Assembly: GCA_963824085.1 (NCBI GenBank)
Contig: CAWGNT010000022.1
Span: forward strand, 1-64,000
Length of the DNA: 64,000 bases
From: JARRNE01 sp963824085
GTDB taxonomy: Bacteria > Pseudomonadota > Gammaproteobacteria > Chromatiales > Chromatiaceae
Reading direction: 5' to 3'
Shown: piece after piece, positions 43,742 to 51,554 of the stretch
Layout: each line of letters begins with the position of its first letter
Position numbering within the stretch: the first letter of the stretch is position 1
The notes under the pieces: model-generated
The model's input: the letters and a program-made list of their open reading frames with translations, nothing else
What the model was told of the DNA's origin: nothing
Databases searched by the model: none
Position numbers and translations under genes: made by a program

Positions 43742-45018
43742 AGATCGCCATCGTCGGCAGCGGCATCGCGGGCCTCACGGCCGCGCACCACCTCCACGGG
43801 CAGCACGAGATCACCCTGTTCGAGGCGGGCGGCCGTGCTGGCGGCCACGTACACACACACGATGTGGAGCTGGGCGGAGCCGAGTACCGGATCGATACCG
43901 GATTCATCGTCTTCAACCGGCGCACCTACCCGCACTTCACCGCGCTGCTGGCCGAGCTGGGCGTCGCCAGCCATGACAGCGACATGAGCTTCAGCGTCTC
44001 CTGCGGTGCCAGTGGATTGGAATACAACGGGACGAGCCTCAACGCCCTGTTCGCCCAGCGCGAAAACCTGCTGCGTCCTGGTTTCTGGGGGATGCTGCGG
44101 GAGATTCTGCGCTTCAACCGCGAGGCACCGCGCCTTCTGCAGGGCGAAGGCAACGAGGTCTCGCTTGGAGACTACCTGGATTCCGGGGGATACGGGCGCC
44201 TCTTCCGCGACTACTACATCCTGCCTATGGGGGCCGCCATCTGGTCCACCGACCCGGCACGGATGCTCGGTTTCCCGGCCCGGTTGTTCGTGCGTTTCTT
44301 CCAGAACCACGGACTCTTGTCGGTGAGCGATCGGCCCGTGTGGCGGGTGGTGACGGGCGGATCCAAGGCCTACGTCGAGCGGCTGATCGCCCCCTTCCGC
44401 GATCGTGTGCGGCTCCTCAGCCCGGTCGAGCGCATCACCCGCCATGACGGTTACAACACCGTCTGCACGCGGGCCGCAGGTGCGGAGCAATTCGACGCGG
44501 TCGTCCTCGCCTGCCACAGTGACCAGGCGCTGGCGCTGCTGGCCGACCCGACAACCGCCGAGCGGGAGGTCCTGTCGGCCATCCCGTACCAGGCCAACGA
44601 GGCGGTGCTGCACACCGACATCCGCCTGCTGCCTCGCCGCCGTCGTGCCTGGGCCGCCTGGAACTACCTCATGCCGGAGGGGCCAGGCGGGCGTCTCTCG
44701 CTGACCTACGATATGAACATCCTGCAGGGGCTGGCGGCACCCGAGACCTTCTGCGTAACGCTCAACGCCAGCGAGCGCATCGACCCCGCCAAGGTGATCG
44801 CTCGGATGACGTACCACCACCCCCTGTTCACACCCGAGGGCGCGGCCGCCCAGGCCCGCCACCGCGAGATCGACGGGACTCGCCGCACCTACTACTGCGG
44901 TGCCTGGTGGCGCAACGGCTTCCACGAGGACGGGCTCGTCAGCGCCCTGGACGCCATAAGCCACTTCCGGGAGGACTTCCGCGTCGACCTGCAATACGAG
45001 CGCGAGAGGCGAGCCTAA
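43738..45018 (+). CDS. FAD-dependent oxidoreductase, COG2907 type
   Basis: 426-residue flavoprotein of the amine-oxidase fold. MKIAIVGSGIAGLTAAHHLH is the ADP-binding motif, HEITLFEAGGRAGGHVHTHD the second strand with the GG motif, and YRIDTGFIVFNRRTYPHFTA the COG2907 hallmark. C-terminal RRTYYCGAWWRNGFHEDGLV then SALDAISHF contacts the flavin. Members next to CFA-like enzymes are thought to oxidise or desaturate methylated acyl chains. Overlaps both neighbours. Confidence 0.88.
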   Translation: MKIAIVGSGIAGLTAAHHLHGQHEITLFEAGGRAGGHVHTHDVELGGAEYRIDTGFIVFNRRTYPHFTALLAELGVASHDSDMSFSVSCGASGLEYNGTSLNALFAQRENLLRPGFWGMLREILRFNREAPRLLQGEGNEVSLGDYLDSGGYGRLFRDYYILPMGAAIWSTDPARMLGFPARLFVRFFQNHGLLSVSDRPVWRVVTGGSKAYVERLIAPFRDRVRLLSPVERITRHDGYNTVCTRAAGAEQFDAVVLACHSDQALALLADPTTAEREVLSAIPYQANEAVLHTDIRLLPRRRRAWAAWNYLMPEGPGGRLSLTYDMNILQGLAAPETFCVTLNASERIDPAKVIARMTYHHPLFTPEGAAAQARHREIDGTRRTYYCGAWWRNGFHEDGLVSALDAISHFREDFRVDLQYERERRA

Positions 45019-45797
45019 TGGAAAGCTGCCTCTACGAGGGTTGGGTCCGCCATCGGCGCCACACGCCGCGTCGGCACGGGTTCCGCTACCCCCTGTTCAT
45101 GCTCTGGCTCGACCTGTCCGAGCTGGACGAGGTCTTTGCCGGGCGCTGGCTCTGGTCTACGCGCGGCCCCAACCTAGCGTGGTTCCGGCGCGCCGACTAT
45201 TGCGGCGACCCGGCACTGCCGCTCGACGAGGCAGTGCGGCAGGAGGTGCTACGGCAGACGGGACAGCGCCCCGCCGGGCCGATCCGCCTGCTCACCCACC
45301 CCCGCTACTTTGGCTACGGATTCAATCCCATCAGCCTCTATTACTGCTACGGGTCGGACGGCTCCAGCCTGGTCGCCGTGGTGGGTGAGGTGACCAACAC
45401 CCCCTGGGGTGAGCGCCGCCTCTATGTCCTGCCGATGACCGGCAACCGCGGTCGGTCGGAGCGCCCCGAATTTCGCTTTGCCAAGACCCTGCACGTCTCC
45501 CCCTTCCTGCCCATGGACATGGAGTACCGCTGGCGTCTGACGCTGCCGGGCGAGCGACTGGTTGTGCACATGGACGATATCCGCGACGACAAGACCATGG
45601 TCGACGCAACACTGAGCCTGACGCGCAGAGCGATCGACGGCGCCAGTCTCGCCCGAGTCCTGTGGCGTTACCCGCTGATGACGGCCCAAGTCATGTTCGG
45701 CATCCATTGGCAGGCCCTGCGGCTCTGGATGAAGGGCATCCCCGTGTTCGACCACCCACCCCACGCGACCCAGAAAGAGGTGCCCGGACGGGCATAG
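45018..45797 (+). CDS. DUF1365 family protein
   Basis: 259-residue protein from ATG 45018 (TAATG overlap). Signature blocks: HRRHTPRRHGFRYPLFMLWL, IRLLTHPRYFGYGFNPISLY, FRFAKTLHVSPFLPMDMEYR and GIHWQALRLWMKGIPVF. DUF1365 is constantly found after COG2907 flavoproteins and before a CFA-like enzyme, exactly as here. Biochemical role unproven; a part in acyl-chain modification is inferred from context. Confidence 0.92.
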   Translation: MESCLYEGWVRHRRHTPRRHGFRYPLFMLWLDLSELDEVFAGRWLWSTRGPNLAWFRRADYCGDPALPLDEAVRQEVLRQTGQRPAGPIRLLTHPRYFGYGFNPISLYYCYGSDGSSLVAVVGEVTNTPWGERRLYVLPMTGNRGRSERPEFRFAKTLHVSPFLPMDMEYRWRLTLPGERLVVHMDDIRDDKTMVDATLSLTRRAIDGASLARVLWRYPLMTAQVMFGIHWQALRLWMKGIPVFDHPPHATQKEVPGRA

Positions 45798-45802
45798 GCA
45801 CC

Positions 45803-47059
45803 ATGCAAGAGCAGACCCTCGCCTCATCGCTACCCTGGAACCCGACCAAGCAGGGTCGCCTGTTGCACCGGCTCAGCCGACGGCTCGTGCTTGACAGACT
45901 GGCAGGTCTCCAGCAGGGTCGCCTGGATCTGACCGAGTCCGGCCAGGGCTGGCAGCTCGGTGACGGGGACTTGCCGGTCCGGGTGGATGTTGCCGATCCC
46001 GCCTTCTGGCCCGCCGTCGCATTCGGAGGCAGCGTGGGCGCCGGCGAGGCCTACATGAACGGCGCTTGGCGTTGCGACGACCTGACCCGTCTGGTGCGCC
46101 TGCTGCTGCGCAACCGCCAGGTCGCAGACGGTATGGAAGGGGGGGCGGCCCTCCTGTCCTCACCTCTGCGCGGACTCCTGCACCGACTCCGCCGCAACAC
46201 CCGGACGGGTAGCCGCCGCAACATCGCGGCCCACTACGATTTGGGCAACGACTTCTATCGGCTCTGGCTGGACGAGACGCTGATGTACTCCTGCGCCCTG
46301 TTCGAGCGGCCGGGGATGACCCTGGCCGAGGCCTCGACGGCGAAGCTGGAGCACATCTGCCGCAAGCTGGATCTGGGCCCGGGCGACCATGTCCTGGAGA
46401 TCGGGACCGGCTGGGGCGGCTTCGCCCTGCATGCGGCCGGCACGTATGGCTGCCGCGTGACCACCGTCACCCTCTCGCGCCGGCAGCTCGAGCTGGCGCG
46501 CGAGCGGATCGAGTCGGCCGGCCTGGCGGATCGGATCGAGGTGCGCCTGGCGGACTATCGGGACCTGGACGGGCAGTACGACAAGCTTGTCTCCATCGAG
46601 ATGGTGGAGGCCGTTGGCGCCGACCATCTGGGGACCTACTTTCGGCAATGCAGCCGGCTGCTCAAGGCCGGCGGCGCCATGCTCCTGCAGGCGATCACCA
46701 TCGCGGATCAGCGTTACGCCTCGGCACTGCGTGAGGTCGATTTCATCCAGAAGCACATCTTCCCCGGCGGCTTCCTGCCCAGCGTCACCGCCCTGACCGC
46801 GGCCATGACCGGGGCCTCCGATCTGAGGACGGTTCACCTGGAGGACATCGGCCCGCACTATGCCGAGACCCTCGCCCGCTGGCGGAGCAACTTCTTCGCG
46901 CACCTGGACGCGGTGCGCGCCCTGGGTTTCGACGAGCGCTTCATCCGCATGTGGGAGTTCTATTTGTGCTATTGCGAGGCCGGCTTCCGCGAGCGCCACA
47001 TCGGCACCGCACAGATGCTGCTGGTCAAGCCGCAGTGGCGGGGCGAGGTGCCGGGATGA
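45803..47059 (+). CDS. cyclopropane-fatty-acyl-phospholipid synthase-like methyltransferase (second copy)
   Basis: 418-residue CFA-family enzyme from ATG 45803, with the full-length N-terminal lipid-binding region (FGGSVGAGEAYMNGAWRCDD). NIAAHYDLGNDFYRLWLDET then LMYSCALFERPGMTLAEAST, motif I HVLEIGTGWGGFALHAAGTY, KLVSIEMVEAVGADHLGTYF and DFIQKHIFPGGFLPS follow the canonical order. SAM-dependent methylation of cis-unsaturated acyl chains in membranes. In this COG2907/DUF1365 setting it may make a methyl-branched rather than a cyclopropane product. The first CFA-like copy is at 40784. Confidence 0.92.
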   Translation: MQEQTLASSLPWNPTKQGRLLHRLSRRLVLDRLAGLQQGRLDLTESGQGWQLGDGDLPVRVDVADPAFWPAVAFGGSVGAGEAYMNGAWRCDDLTRLVRLLLRNRQVADGMEGGAALLSSPLRGLLHRLRRNTRTGSRRNIAAHYDLGNDFYRLWLDETLMYSCALFERPGMTLAEASTAKLEHICRKLDLGPGDHVLEIGTGWGGFALHAAGTYGCRVTTVTLSRRQLELARERIESAGLADRIEVRLADYRDLDGQYDKLVSIEMVEAVGADHLGTYFRQCSRLLKAGGAMLLQAITIADQRYASALREVDFIQKHIFPGGFLPSVTALTAAMTGASDLRTVHLEDIGPHYAETLARWRSNFFAHLDAVRALGFDERFIRMWEFYLCYCEAGFRERHIGTAQMLLVKPQWRGEVPG

Positions 47060-47523
47060 TCACCCGTGCCGATTCCGGGCTCCGGCCCCCGCTGCCGAAC
47101 GCCGGTGCGGGCGGTCCAGATCTCGCCTCGCAGACCCTCAAGCCCGTGGTGCTCTATGACGGCGGCTGCCCGCTGTGTCGCAGGGAGATCGACTACTACC
47201 GCAGGCTCGACCGGGCCGGTCGGCTCGTATGGGTCGACATTGCCCGCCAGGGCGCGGAGCTGGACCGCCACGGCATCACGCCCGAGCAGGCGATGGCGCG
47301 CTTCCATGTCCGGGACGCCCGGGGGCGGTGGCAAACGGGGGCCTGGGGCTTTGCGGAGCTCTGGTCGCATCTGCCGTACTTTTCCGTGCTCGGGCGGCTC
47401 CTGCATCGGCTCCGGCTCGTGGGCCCCTTGGATCTCGCCTACCGGCGGTTTGCCCGCTGGCGCCTGCGGCGGCGCCAGGGCTGCGCGTCCGGTATCTGCG
47501 GCAGCGGGGGGCAAGACACGTGA
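47056..47523 (+). CDS. DUF393 (DCC family) thiol-disulfide oxidoreductase-like protein
   Basis: 155-residue protein from ATG 47056 (ATGA overlap). VVLYDGGCPLCRREIDYYRR carries the DxxCxxC motif that names the DCC family; ITPEQAMARFHVRDARGRWQ and the hydrophobic LPYFSVLGRLLHRL are also typical. Predicted redox role; partner unknown. The C-terminal tail has two extra cysteines (GCASGICGSGG). Confidence 0.88.
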   Translation: MITRADSGLRPPLPNAGAGGPDLASQTLKPVVLYDGGCPLCRREIDYYRRLDRAGRLVWVDIARQGAELDRHGITPEQAMARFHVRDARGRWQTGAWGFAELWSHLPYFSVLGRLLHRLRLVGPLDLAYRRFARWRLRRRQGCASGICGSGGQDT

Positions 47524-48044
47524 TCACGCGAAGGCTTCGCTTCTGCCAGGTCGTGCCCCGGGATCGGGATCGCGTCTTCCCGTTCTTCGAAAAGGCCGAA
47601 AACCTCGCGCTCATTACGCCGCGCTGGCTGGGTTTTCAAGTGCTGACACCAACCCGGGTGCGCATGGCGGAAGGTTGTATCATCGACTACCGTATTCGGC
47701 TCTTCGGTTTGCCCGTGCACTGGCGCAGCCTCGTCTCCCACTACGAGCCGCCGCTCGCGTTCGTCGACGAGCAGCTCAGCGGACCCTACGGCCGCTGGCG
47801 GCACTTGCACCGGTTCGAGGCCGTGTCTGGGGGCACCAGGCTCATCGACGAGGTCGAATACCAACTGCCGCTCTGGCTCCCGCAAACCGCCGCCGCCTTG
47901 ATCGACCGAATCCGGGTCCGGCCGCGGGTCGAGGAGATCTTCGCCTGCCGAAGGGCCGTCTTCACCGACATGTTCGGCGGTGTGCCCGAGCCATTGCACG
48001 GCACCCGAGCCATCTCTGATCCGGAGGCACAACCATGCGGGTAA
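47520..48044 (+). CDS. SRPBCC-family ligand-binding protein
   Basis: 174-residue START/SRPBCC-fold protein from GTG 47520 (GTGA overlap). RVFPFFEKAENLALITPRWL is the typical first helix, IDYRIRLFGLPVHWRSLVSH and YEPPLAFVDEQLSGPYGRWR then HLHRFEAVSGGTRLIDEVEY form the sheet. Such proteins bind hydrophobic ligands; the Coq10 group chaperones ubiquinone. Ends 10 bases inside the next gene. Confidence 0.88.
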   Translation: MITRRLRFCQVVPRDRDRVFPFFEKAENLALITPRWLGFQVLTPTRVRMAEGCIIDYRIRLFGLPVHWRSLVSHYEPPLAFVDEQLSGPYGRWRHLHRFEAVSGGTRLIDEVEYQLPLWLPQTAAALIDRIRVRPRVEEIFACRRAVFTDMFGGVPEPLHGTRAISDPEAQPCG

Positions 48045-48961
48045 GCATCCTCGGCGGTACAGGCTTCGTGGGCAGCTATCTGGTGGACGCCTTGTTGGCG
48101 AAGGGCCACCAGCCCGTGGTCCTGGTCCGCCCCGGGTCCGAGGATCGGGTCCGCTGGCGCGAGCGCTGCGAGCTGGTTCCCGGCGAGGTTGCCGATGACG
48201 GCGCCGTGCGCGCCCTGGTGGAGCGCAGCGATGCCGTGATCTACAACATCGGCATCCTGCGCGAGCTGCCAAGTCGCGGCATTACGTTCGACGCGCTGCA
48301 CTGGCGTGCCGCGAAGGTCGCCATGGACCTGGCGGTGGACGCGGGGGGCACACGCTTCCTGCTGATGAGCGCCAACGGCGTGCGCGCCGACGGCTCGGTC
48401 TACCAGCGCACCAAGTACCAGGCGGAGGAGTACCTTCGCACCACGGGTCTCCCCTTCACCATCTATCGCCCTTCGGTCATCTTCGGACCGCCGCGGGGGC
48501 GCATGGAGATCGCCACCCAGCTCTACCGGGACATCATCCGGCCACCATTGCCGGCGCCCCTCTTCTACCAGGGCCTACTCCCGTTGGACGCCGGGGCCTT
48601 CCGCTTGGCGCCCATTCATGCCGAGGAGGTGGCCAGTGCCTTTGTGCATGGTTTGGAGGATCCACAGGCCATCGGCAAGACCCTCCTGCTCTGCGGGCCC
48701 GAGGACCTGACCTGGCGCGAGATGCTGCGCCGTATCGCCGCCGCGGCCGGGCACCCGCGCAAGTTGATGGTCCCGGTGCCGGCCGCGCCCCTGGGTCTGG
48801 CGGCCCGGTTGCTGGAGCGCTTTCCCGCGTTCCCGATCACCGCCGATCAGCTGCGGATGCTGCTCGAGGGCAACACCTGCGAGGCGGGCGGCGGCGACAT
48901 CGTCAGGGGCTTGCGCCGTTTCGACGAGACAAACCTTTCCTACCTGGCAAGCGCCGCTTGA
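48035..48961 (+). CDS. NDUFA9-like NAD(P)-dependent epimerase/dehydratase-family protein
   Basis: 308-residue Rossmann-fold protein. MRVSILGGTGFVGSYLVDAL is the nucleotide-binding motif (GGTGFVG); ERSDAVIYNIGILRE, YQRTKYQAEEYLRTTGLPFT and IYRPSVIFGPPRGRMEIATQ give the atypical SDR/NDUFA9 pattern with Y-x3-K. NDUFA9-like bacterial proteins are often coded next to ubiquinone or membrane-lipid genes. Intact; overlaps the SRPBCC stop by ten bases. Confidence 0.85.
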   Translation: MRVSILGGTGFVGSYLVDALLAKGHQPVVLVRPGSEDRVRWRERCELVPGEVADDGAVRALVERSDAVIYNIGILRELPSRGITFDALHWRAAKVAMDLAVDAGGTRFLLMSANGVRADGSVYQRTKYQAEEYLRTTGLPFTIYRPSVIFGPPRGRMEIATQLYRDIIRPPLPAPLFYQGLLPLDAGAFRLAPIHAEEVASAFVHGLEDPQAIGKTLLLCGPEDLTWREMLRRIAAAAGHPRKLMVPVPAAPLGLAARLLERFPAFPITADQLRMLLEGNTCEAGGGDIVRGLRRFDETNLSYLASAA

Positions 48962-48972
48962 GGAGACTCCAC

Positions 48973-50280
48973 ATGGAGCAGCAAAGGGCCGTACCCACTT
49001 CGCGCCTCGGTCGACTCCTGCACCTGGGCAGGCTGGGCTCCGGCATCGCTGGCGGGGCCATCGGCGAGGGGCTGCGGCAGCTCGGGGCAGGCCGGCGTCC
49101 CAGCGCAGCAGACCTCCTGCTGACACCGGCCAATGCCCACCGGCTGGCCGAGCGGTTGTCTGAGATGCGCGGGGCGGCGATGAAGCTGGGTCAATTGCTG
49201 TCCATGGAGGCCGGCGATTTTCTCCCTGATCCCCTACCCGACATCCTGGCGCGATTGCGCGAAGATGCCCACCCCATGCCGCTGGGCCAGGTCGCGCAGG
49301 TCCTGGACGCGGCCTGGGGTCGGGGATGGAACGTCTGGTTCCGCCGCTTTCGCTTCACCCCACTGGCCGCCGCTTCCATCGGCCAGGTCCATGAGGCCGA
49401 GACCAAGGACGGCCGGCGGCTCGCCATCAAGATCCAGTATCCCGGGATTGCGCACAGCATCGACAGCGACCTCGAAAACGTCGCTGCCCTGCTGCGCCTG
49501 TTCCGGCTGCTGCCACCGGGGCTGGCGCTCGCCCCCCTGCTGGAGGAGGCCAAGCGTCAGCTGCACCAGGAGGCCGACTACCTCCTCGAGGCGGAGCAGA
49601 TGCGGGCCTACGGTTCCGCCGTGGGCGGTCAAACCGGCCTGCGGGTGCCGGAGGTGGCCGATGACCTGACCACCCCGACGGTCTTGGCCATGGAGCTTAC
49701 CGAGGGCGCGCCCATCGAGTCACTCGCGACGGCCCCGCGGGTGCTTCGCGATCGAACGGCGACCCGCATGGTTGACCTGGCCCTGCGCGAGCTCTTCGAC
49801 TGGGGACTAGTGCAGACCGACCCCAACTTCGCCAACTTCCGCTACCGCGCCGAGGGCGACGAGATCGTGCTCCTCGACTTCGGCGCGGTTCGACACTATG
49901 TCCCGGAGCGGACCGCGGCGCTTCGGGCGCTCCTCTCCGCGACGCTCGCCGACGGGGAAGCGGGGATACAGGACGCCGCCATCGCGGTGGGCTATTTGGG
50001 AGCCGATGACCCGCCGGCCATGCGAGATGGCGTCCTCGGTCTGATCAAGACGGGGGCGGAGCCCGCCAGGCACCCAGGCCCCTTCGATTTTTCCACCGCG
50101 GACCTCAGCGAGCGGCTCAGCGAACAGGTTCTGTCGCTGCGACTCGAGCGTGGATTCGGCCGCTTACCGCCGGCCGACGTCCTCTACCTGCACCGTAAGC
50201 TCGGCGGTCTTTATCTGCTGTGCAAGCGCTTGCGGGCACGGGTCCCCGTTTCAGAGCTGATTCGACAGCGGCTCAACTGA
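48973..50280 (+). CDS. Coq8/UbiB-like atypical kinase
   Basis: 435-residue ABC1/UbiB/ADCK-family protein. KxGQ motif in MRGAAMKLGQLLSMEAGDFL, A-rich loop LAAASIGQVHEAETK, catalytic Lys in RLAIKIQYPG, the DPN motif VQTDPNFANFRYRAEGDEIV and LLDFGAVRHYVPER. The KxGQ plus DPNxxNF form resembles the mitochondrial Coq8/ADCK3 branch, which supports ubiquinone synthesis as an ATPase. ATG 48973 follows GAGGAG; a TTG 15 bases earlier is less likely. Last gene of the operon; its 3' end is overlapped by a convergent ppk fragment. Confidence 0.88.
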   Translation: MEQQRAVPTSRLGRLLHLGRLGSGIAGGAIGEGLRQLGAGRRPSAADLLLTPANAHRLAERLSEMRGAAMKLGQLLSMEAGDFLPDPLPDILARLREDAHPMPLGQVAQVLDAAWGRGWNVWFRRFRFTPLAAASIGQVHEAETKDGRRLAIKIQYPGIAHSIDSDLENVAALLRLFRLLPPGLALAPLLEEAKRQLHQEADYLLEAEQMRAYGSAVGGQTGLRVPEVADDLTTPTVLAMELTEGAPIESLATAPRVLRDRTATRMVDLALRELFDWGLVQTDPNFANFRYRAEGDEIVLLDFGAVRHYVPERTAALRALLSATLADGEAGIQDAAIAVGYLGADDPPAMRDGVLGLIKTGAEPARHPGPFDFSTADLSERLSEQVLSLRLERGFGRLPPADVLYLHRKLGGLYLLCKRLRARVPVSELIRQRLN

Positions 50281-50720
50281 TGAACCAGGGGCCTCCGCGG
50301 TGTTGGTTCGGCCGAAGGTCTCCTCCTTCGCCTTGGTATATGCCTCCCAGCGCACGCGCAGATCGTGGGGCAACACCAGGAGCTTGCCATGGGATGGACA
50401 GGGAATGCCGCCAGTCAACTCGTTGAAGACGGCAGCGGCGTGGGACGGCAGCTCCGGATCGCCGGTGAGCAGTCCCAGGTCCTCGTAGAGCCGTGCCGTG
50501 CCGGTGTGGTAGTTCCCTGTCCCGACATGGACATAACGGCGGATGCCGTCGGCCTCCTCGCGCACGACCAGCGCCAGCTTGATATGGGTCTTGAGGCGTT
50601 CGACACCGTAGGCGACATGGGCCCCCGCCTGCTCCAGCTCCCGCCCCCAGTCGATATTGGGCGCCTCGTCGAAGCGGGCGGTGATCTCGACGAGCACGGA
50701 CGCGCGCTGCCCGCCAAGGA
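50273..50720 (-). pseudogene. ppk: polyphosphate kinase fragment
   Basis: Minus-strand reading RASVLVEITARFDEAPNIDW, EQAGAHVAYGVERLKTHIKL, RRYVHVGTGNYHTGTARLYE and DLGLLTGDPELPSHAAAVFN is the C1 domain of polyphosphate kinase 1, including the HIKL region of one catalytic histidine. Both the N-terminal 400 residues and the normal C-terminus are missing. The end overlaps the kinase gene by eight bases. Confidence 0.8.
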
Positions 50721-50947
50721 AGCGCGAAGAGCACGAGGCGGGTAGTCGCTAGGCGCAGGTGCGGGCGTATGGCCGCAGTGGCGAAGGGGCCACAGGTTCC
50801 CGCAGCCGCGGGGGCCATATGCAAGCGCATCAGAGGGGACGATTCTTGCCATCGTGCTTGGATAGCTATGGATGCCGCGTAGGGTGCTCTGTTGATGCAA
50901 GAAGCCTCGGTGGTGCTGGGGCTTACACCAGGACGATACAATCGAGG

Positions 50948-51502
50948 ATGAGCCTCTCCATGCAGATTCGATATGCACTCGGCCGCAAGCTGTTCGCTCT
51001 GTGCCTGCTCTCGCTGCTGCTTGCCGGCTGCACCGGCATGCCCGAGGGGGTTCGCCCGGTCACCGGCTTCCAGTTGGACCGCTACCTGGGTACCTGGTAC
51101 GAGATTGCCCGGCTCGACCATTCCTTCGAGCGCGGTCTCACCGATGTCAGCGCCACCTACAGCCGGCGCCCGGACGGCGGGGTGGACGTGCTGAACCGCG
51201 GCTATGATGCGGCGAAGGGCCAGTGGAAGGAAGCACGGGGCCGTGCCTATTTCCTCGATAGCCCGGCGGTCGGAAGCCTCAAGGTGAGCTTTTTCGGGCC
51301 CTTCTATGGCGGCTACCACGTCTTCGCGCTAGACCCGGGCTATCGCTGGGCCCTGGTGGCGGGCTATGACCACGACTATCTCTGGATCCTGGCCCGCGAG
51401 AGGCCGTTGCCCCCAGACGTGTTGCAGGACGTGTTGGCCAGAGCCCGGACGGCGGGGTTTGCCACCGATGCGCTGATCTTCCCTGGCGGCGCGGCGCCTT
51501 GA
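50948..51502 (+). CDS. lipocalin-family lipoprotein (Blc-like, second copy)
   Basis: 184-residue lipoprotein from ATG 50948 (or 50960). Lipobox LLLAGC in ALCLLSLLLAGCTGMPEGVR; lipocalin signature DRYLGTWYEIARLDHSFERG; GGVDVLNRGYDAAKGQWKEA, VSFFGPFYGGYHVFALDPGY and WILARERPLPPD complete the Blc fold. It stands 670 bases after the litR-linked operon and is not coupled to it. Outer-membrane lipid carrier. Confidence 0.9.
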   Translation: MSLSMQIRYALGRKLFALCLLSLLLAGCTGMPEGVRPVTGFQLDRYLGTWYEIARLDHSFERGLTDVSATYSRRPDGGVDVLNRGYDAAKGQWKEARGRAYFLDSPAVGSLKVSFFGPFYGGYHVFALDPGYRWALVAGYDHDYLWILARERPLPPDVLQDVLARARTAGFATDALIFPGGAAP

Positions 51503-51554
51503 CGGCGACCGCGTGGCCCACGCCTTCCAATCACGACCGACGCCCGTTGCGCCG

